From Rhodomicrobium lacus (lineage in GTDB: Bacteria > Pseudomonadota > Alphaproteobacteria > Rhizobiales > Rhodomicrobiaceae), in assembly GCF_003992725.1 (NCBI RefSeq), contig NZ_RZNF01000012.1:1364501-1428500 (forward strand): DNA of 64,000 nucleotides, read 5' to 3'. A program made the position numbers and the translations under genes. Under the pieces are notes generated by a model, which had not been told where the DNA came from, searched no databases, and was given only the letters and a program-made list of their open reading frames with translations. Shown here piece after piece: positions 61,414 through 64,000 of the stretch; position 1 is the stretch's first letter, and each line of letters starts with the position of its first letter.

Positions 61414-63279
61414 ATGGCCGAGCGGGCTTTCGATGTGATTGTGGTGGGTGGCGGGCACGCGGGATGCGAGGCCGCAGCTGCCGCCGCGCGTCTGGGCGCG
61501 GCCACGGCGCTCGTCACGCACAAGGCGGCGACGCTCGGCGAGATGTCCTGCAACCCGGCCATCGGAGGTCTCGGCAAAGGGCACCTCGTCCGGGAGGTCG
61601 ACGCGCTCGACGGGCTCATGGGCAGGGTCATCGACAAGGCAGGCATCCAGTTCCGCATGCTGAACCGCTCCAAGGGTCCGGCGGTGCAGGGGCCGCGCGC
61701 GCAGGCCGACCGAAAGCTCTATCGCCGCGAGATGCAGGCCGCGCTCGCCGCCCAGGACCGGCTGACCGTGGTGGAAGACGCTGTCGAGGATCTTCTGGTC
61801 GAGGGCGAGGCCGTGGCAGGCGTCGTCACGGCGAGCGGGCGCGAGCTGCGCAGCGGAGCCGTCGTCATCACCACGGGCACCTTCCTCAAGGGCGTCATCC
61901 ATCTCGGCGAGACGCGAACGCCTGCGGGCCGTGTGGGGGAGGCTCCGTCCATCGGCCTCAGCGACCGGCTCTATGCGCTCGGCCTTCGGATGGGGCGCCT
62001 CAAGACCGGCACGCCCGCGCGCCTCGACGGACGCACCATCGACTTCGCGCGCCTCGCCCGTCAGCCCGGCGATGAGCCGCCCGTGCCGTTCTCCTTCATG
62101 ACCGATCACATCGAGACGCCGCAGATCGCCTGCGCCATCACGGCGACGACGGCGGAGACGCACGCCATCATCCGCGCGAACATCCACCGTGCGCCGATGT
62201 ACTCCGGCCAGATCGAGGGTGTCGGCCCGCGCTATTGTCCGTCCATCGAGGACAAGGTGGTGCGTTTCGCCGACCGCGAGAGCCACCAGATCTTTCTGGA
62301 GCCGGAGGGCCTCGACGATCCGGCCGTCTATCCGAACGGCATTTCCACTTCGCTGCCGGAGGACGTGCAGCGCGCGTTCATCGCGACGATCCCCGGCCTG
62401 GAGAATGTGACAATCATCCGGCCCGGCTACGCCATCGAATACGACTATGTGGACCCGCGCGAACTTGGCCCCACGCTCGAAGCGAAGCGGCTGCCGGGGC
62501 TCTTCCTCGCGGGGCAGATCAACGGCACGACCGGCTATGAGGAGGCGGCGGCGCAAGGCGTCGTCGCGGGCGTCAACGCGGCGCTGGCGGCGGGCGGCGG
62601 CGTGCCGGATTTCGTCGTGTCGCGGACGGATGGGTATATCGGCGTGATGATCGATGACCTCGTGACGCGCGGGGTGTCCGAGCCCTATCGTATGTTCACC
62701 AGCCGCGCGGAGTATCGCTTGCGGCTCCGTGCCGACAACGCGGATGAACGGCTCACGCCGCTGGGCGCTCGTGTCGGCTGCGTCGGTTCAATGCGCGAGG
62801 CTGCCTATGCCGCAAAAGCGGAGACCCTCGGCTCGGCGCGTCGGCTGCTCGAAACGCTCACGCTCACGCCCGACGAGGCGGCGCGCCACGGCATCGTGTT
62901 GAACCGCGACGGCCGCCGCCGCTCGGCCTTCGACCTGCTGGCACTGCCGGGACAGTCGGTCGGCGCGCTTGCCCGCGTCTGGCCGGAGCTGGCCGACCTG
63001 CCGCGCGGAACCGTGGAGCGGCTGGAAGTGGATGCGCGCTACGCCGTCTATCTCGACCGGCAGGAGGCGAGCATTGTTTCCTTCCGCAAGGACGAGGCCG
63101 TGGCCATTCCTTCCGCGCTCGACTTTACGGCGATCCAGGGACTTTCCAACGAGGTGCGGCAGAAGCTCGACCGCCATCGCCCGGCGACGCTCGCGCAGGC
63201 GGCCCGCATCGACGGCATGACGCCCGCCGCGCTGATGGTGCTGCTCGCTCATATCCGGAAGACGGCGCGCGCCGCGTGA
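61414..63279 (+). CDS. mnmG: tRNA uridine-5-carboxymethylaminomethyl(34) synthesis enzyme MnmG
   Basis: 621 residues. FAD-binding [17 protein letters not shown] (about residues 11-27), the MnmG signatures [20 protein letters not shown] and [16 protein letters not shown], and the C-terminal helical domain that contacts MnmE and tRNA ([15 protein letters not shown]). It acts with MnmE on wobble uridines using FAD, methylene-THF and glycine. AGGATG precedes the ATG. In many alphaproteobacteria rsmG-parA-parB follow directly; here they do not. Confidence 0.96.
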   Translation: MAERAFDVIVVGGGHAGCEAAAAAARLGAATALVTHKAATLGEMSCNPAIGGLGKGHLVREVDALDGLMGRVIDKAGIQFRMLNRSKGPAVQGPRAQADRKLYRREMQAALAAQDRLTVVEDAVEDLLVEGEAVAGVVTASGRELRSGAVVITTGTFLKGVIHLGETRTPAGRVGEAPSIGLSDRLYALGLRMGRLKTGTPARLDGRTIDFARLARQPGDEPPVPFSFMTDHIETPQIACAITATTAETHAIIRANIHRAPMYSGQIEGVGPRYCPSIEDKVVRFADRESHQIFLEPEGLDDPAVYPNGISTSLPEDVQRAFIATIPGLENVTIIRPGYAIEYDYVDPRELGPTLEAKRLPGLFLAGQINGTTGYEEAAAQGVVAGVNAALAAGGGVPDFVVSRTDGYIGVMIDDLVTRGVSEPYRMFTSRAEYRLRLRADNADERLTPLGARVGCVGSMREAAYAAKAETLGSARRLLETLTLTPDEAARHGIVLNRDGRRRSAFDLLALPGQSVGALARVWPELADLPRGTVERLEVDARYAVYLDRQEASIVSFRKDEAVAIPSALDFTAIQGLSNEVRQKLDRHRPATLAQAARIDGMTPAALMVLLAHIRKTARAA

Positions 63280-63416
63280 GGATAGGCTGTACCCGCTGCC
63301 GAGCGTTAGCGCGATCCAAAGCCGGCAAATCTTTGTAACCGTCTTCGATTGACCCGCTATAAAGTAAACTCGACAAAAGGGCGCGACACGGCTTCGCTTG
63401 AACCGCCCATCATGGG

Positions 63417-64000
63417 ATGCCCGTCATGATGCCGCCAGACCCAACCCGCCCTTATCCTATCGCCGAGCATCCGCGAGTCGGCTTTCTCAAGCCGCTCATC
63501 ACCCGCCCAACCATCGTTGTGGGAGACTACACATATTACGACGATCCGCTCGGGCCTGAGCGGTTCGAGGAGGCCTGCGTTCTCCACCATTACGATTTTA
63601 TCGGCGATCGTCTGGTCATCGGGAAATTCTGCGCCATAGCGACGGGTGTGCGGTTCATCATGAACGGCGCAAACCACGCCATGACGGGCTTCTCTACTTT
63701 TCCGTTCAACATCTTCGGCGACGCGTGGCGGGAGGGCTTCGATTTCGCGACGATCCAGGCTGGCTTTCGAGGCGATACGATGGTTGGGAACGACGTTTGG
63801 CTTGGAATGGAAGCGCTCATCATGCCGGGCGTCAACATCGGAGATGGCGCAATTATTGCCGCGCACTCGGTCGTCGCATCCGATGTTCCGGCTTACGCCG
63901 TGGTTGGCGGCAACCCGGCCCGGCTGATGCGCCGCCGGTTCGATGACGATATCATAGTGCGTCTCCAGGCGGTCGCATGGTGGGAGTGGTCCGTTGAGAA
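63417..64000 (+). CDS. CatB-like (Vat/Xat) O-acetyltransferase, cut by window end
   Basis: At least 194 residues, running off the right edge. The start is either the ATG at 63417 or the one at 63426; neither has a clear ribosome site. The left-handed beta-helix hexapeptide fold is visible: GDRLVIGKFCAIATGVRFIM, the catalytic-His region NGANHAMTGFSTFPF, WLGMEALIMPGVNIGDGAII and VVGGNPARLMRRRF. Family members acetylate streptogramin A, chloramphenicol or other hydroxyl substrates; many chromosomal ones have unknown acceptors and do not confer resistance. Confidence 0.9.
   Translation, partial: MPVMMPPDPTRPYPIAEHPRVGFLKPLITRPTIVVGDYTYYDDPLGPERFEEACVLHHYDFIGDRLVIGKFCAIATGVRFIMNGANHAMTGFSTFPFNIFGDAWREGFDFATIQAGFRGDTMVGNDVWLGMEALIMPGVNIGDGAIIAAHSVVASDVPAYAVVGGNPARLMRRRFDDDIIVRLQAVAWWEWSVE

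Noticed and set aside
1-64000. CRISPR arrays, tRNA or rRNA genes, complete insertion sequences
   Set aside because: No regularly spaced identical repeats, no TpsiC-arm-like GTTCGANTC in a cloverleaf context and no transposase gene were seen. The only tandem arrays are the coding 66-bp repeat, the 13-bp pair and the GTTAAC array.

Overview
The window is high-GC, densely coded chromosomal DNA from an alphaproteobacterium, most likely Hyphomicrobiales (Rhizobiales). The evidence is a complete PhyR-NepR-EcfG general stress response locus, the hemE / pyruvate-phosphate-dikinase-regulator / maf / aroE / coaE / dnaQ / secB gene order known from the origin region of alphaproteobacteria, and Rho, HemJ and MnmE/MnmG of alphaproteobacterial type. 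A budding or prosthecate genus such as Rhodomicrobium would fit, but that is a guess. No rRNA, tRNA, CRISPR array, prophage or intact insertion sequence was recognised.

Layout. 0-5.7 kb: gluQ, an AT-rich Fic gene, a cysteine-rich protein coupled to cobQ, def and an alpha/beta hydrolase. 5.8-11.1 kb: the general stress response locus. phyR diverges from nepR-ecfG, which run on into a CHASE3 histidine kinase, a single-domain response regulator and a receiver-HisKA_2 kinase, with a convergent anti-sigma-like gene. phyR and the anti-sigma-like gene each have a GGAAC-N17-GTT promoter of the EcfG type. 11.2-12.9 kb: a protein made of five 22-residue repeats, a 0.7 kb gap and a lone Cache-domain protein. 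12.9-22.9 kb: a carbohydrate cluster (GH94 of about 1,090 residues, GH15, a GH144-like glycoamylase, an SbmA/BacA-like ABC transporter and a divergent GH3) that reads as a cytoplasmic beta-1,2-glucan degradation set. 23-28.8 kb: a divergent phosphoketolase-family enzyme, a possible 29-residue protein, a glycogen-debranching-like enzyme and a small hypothetical. 28.9-32.2 kb: hsp20-lon and a DUF3175 gene. 32.5-36.8 kb: gltIJKL and prephenate dehydratase.

36.9-44.8 kb is the presumed origin neighbourhood. GNAT, rho, hemJ and hemE lie on the minus strand; ppsR, maf, aroE, coaE and dnaQ lie on the plus strand. The 320-bp hemE/ppsR gap occupies the position of oriC in Caulobacter and Rickettsia. 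44.8-49.2 kb is a quorum-sensing locus: a LuxR-type regulator, a PhcB-like methyltransferase, an AHL-binding LuxR, a LuxI synthase and two small ORFs. 49.4-58.5 kb holds secB, a secreted proline-rich protein, an MFS transporter, an AraC regulator with a short C-terminus, hisE-coaA, nudC, a small LuxR-type regulator and a DUF255 thioredoxin-fold protein. 58.6-64 kb has mnmE, a CBS-domain protein, mnmG and an acetyltransferase cut by the window end.

The most promising places for new biology are the stress locus with its anti-sigma-like satellite and repeat protein, the LuxI/LuxR/PhcB-like locus, the beta-1,2-glucan cluster with a degenerate-ATPase transporter, the origin candidate, and a helically phased GTTAAC array upstream of pheA.
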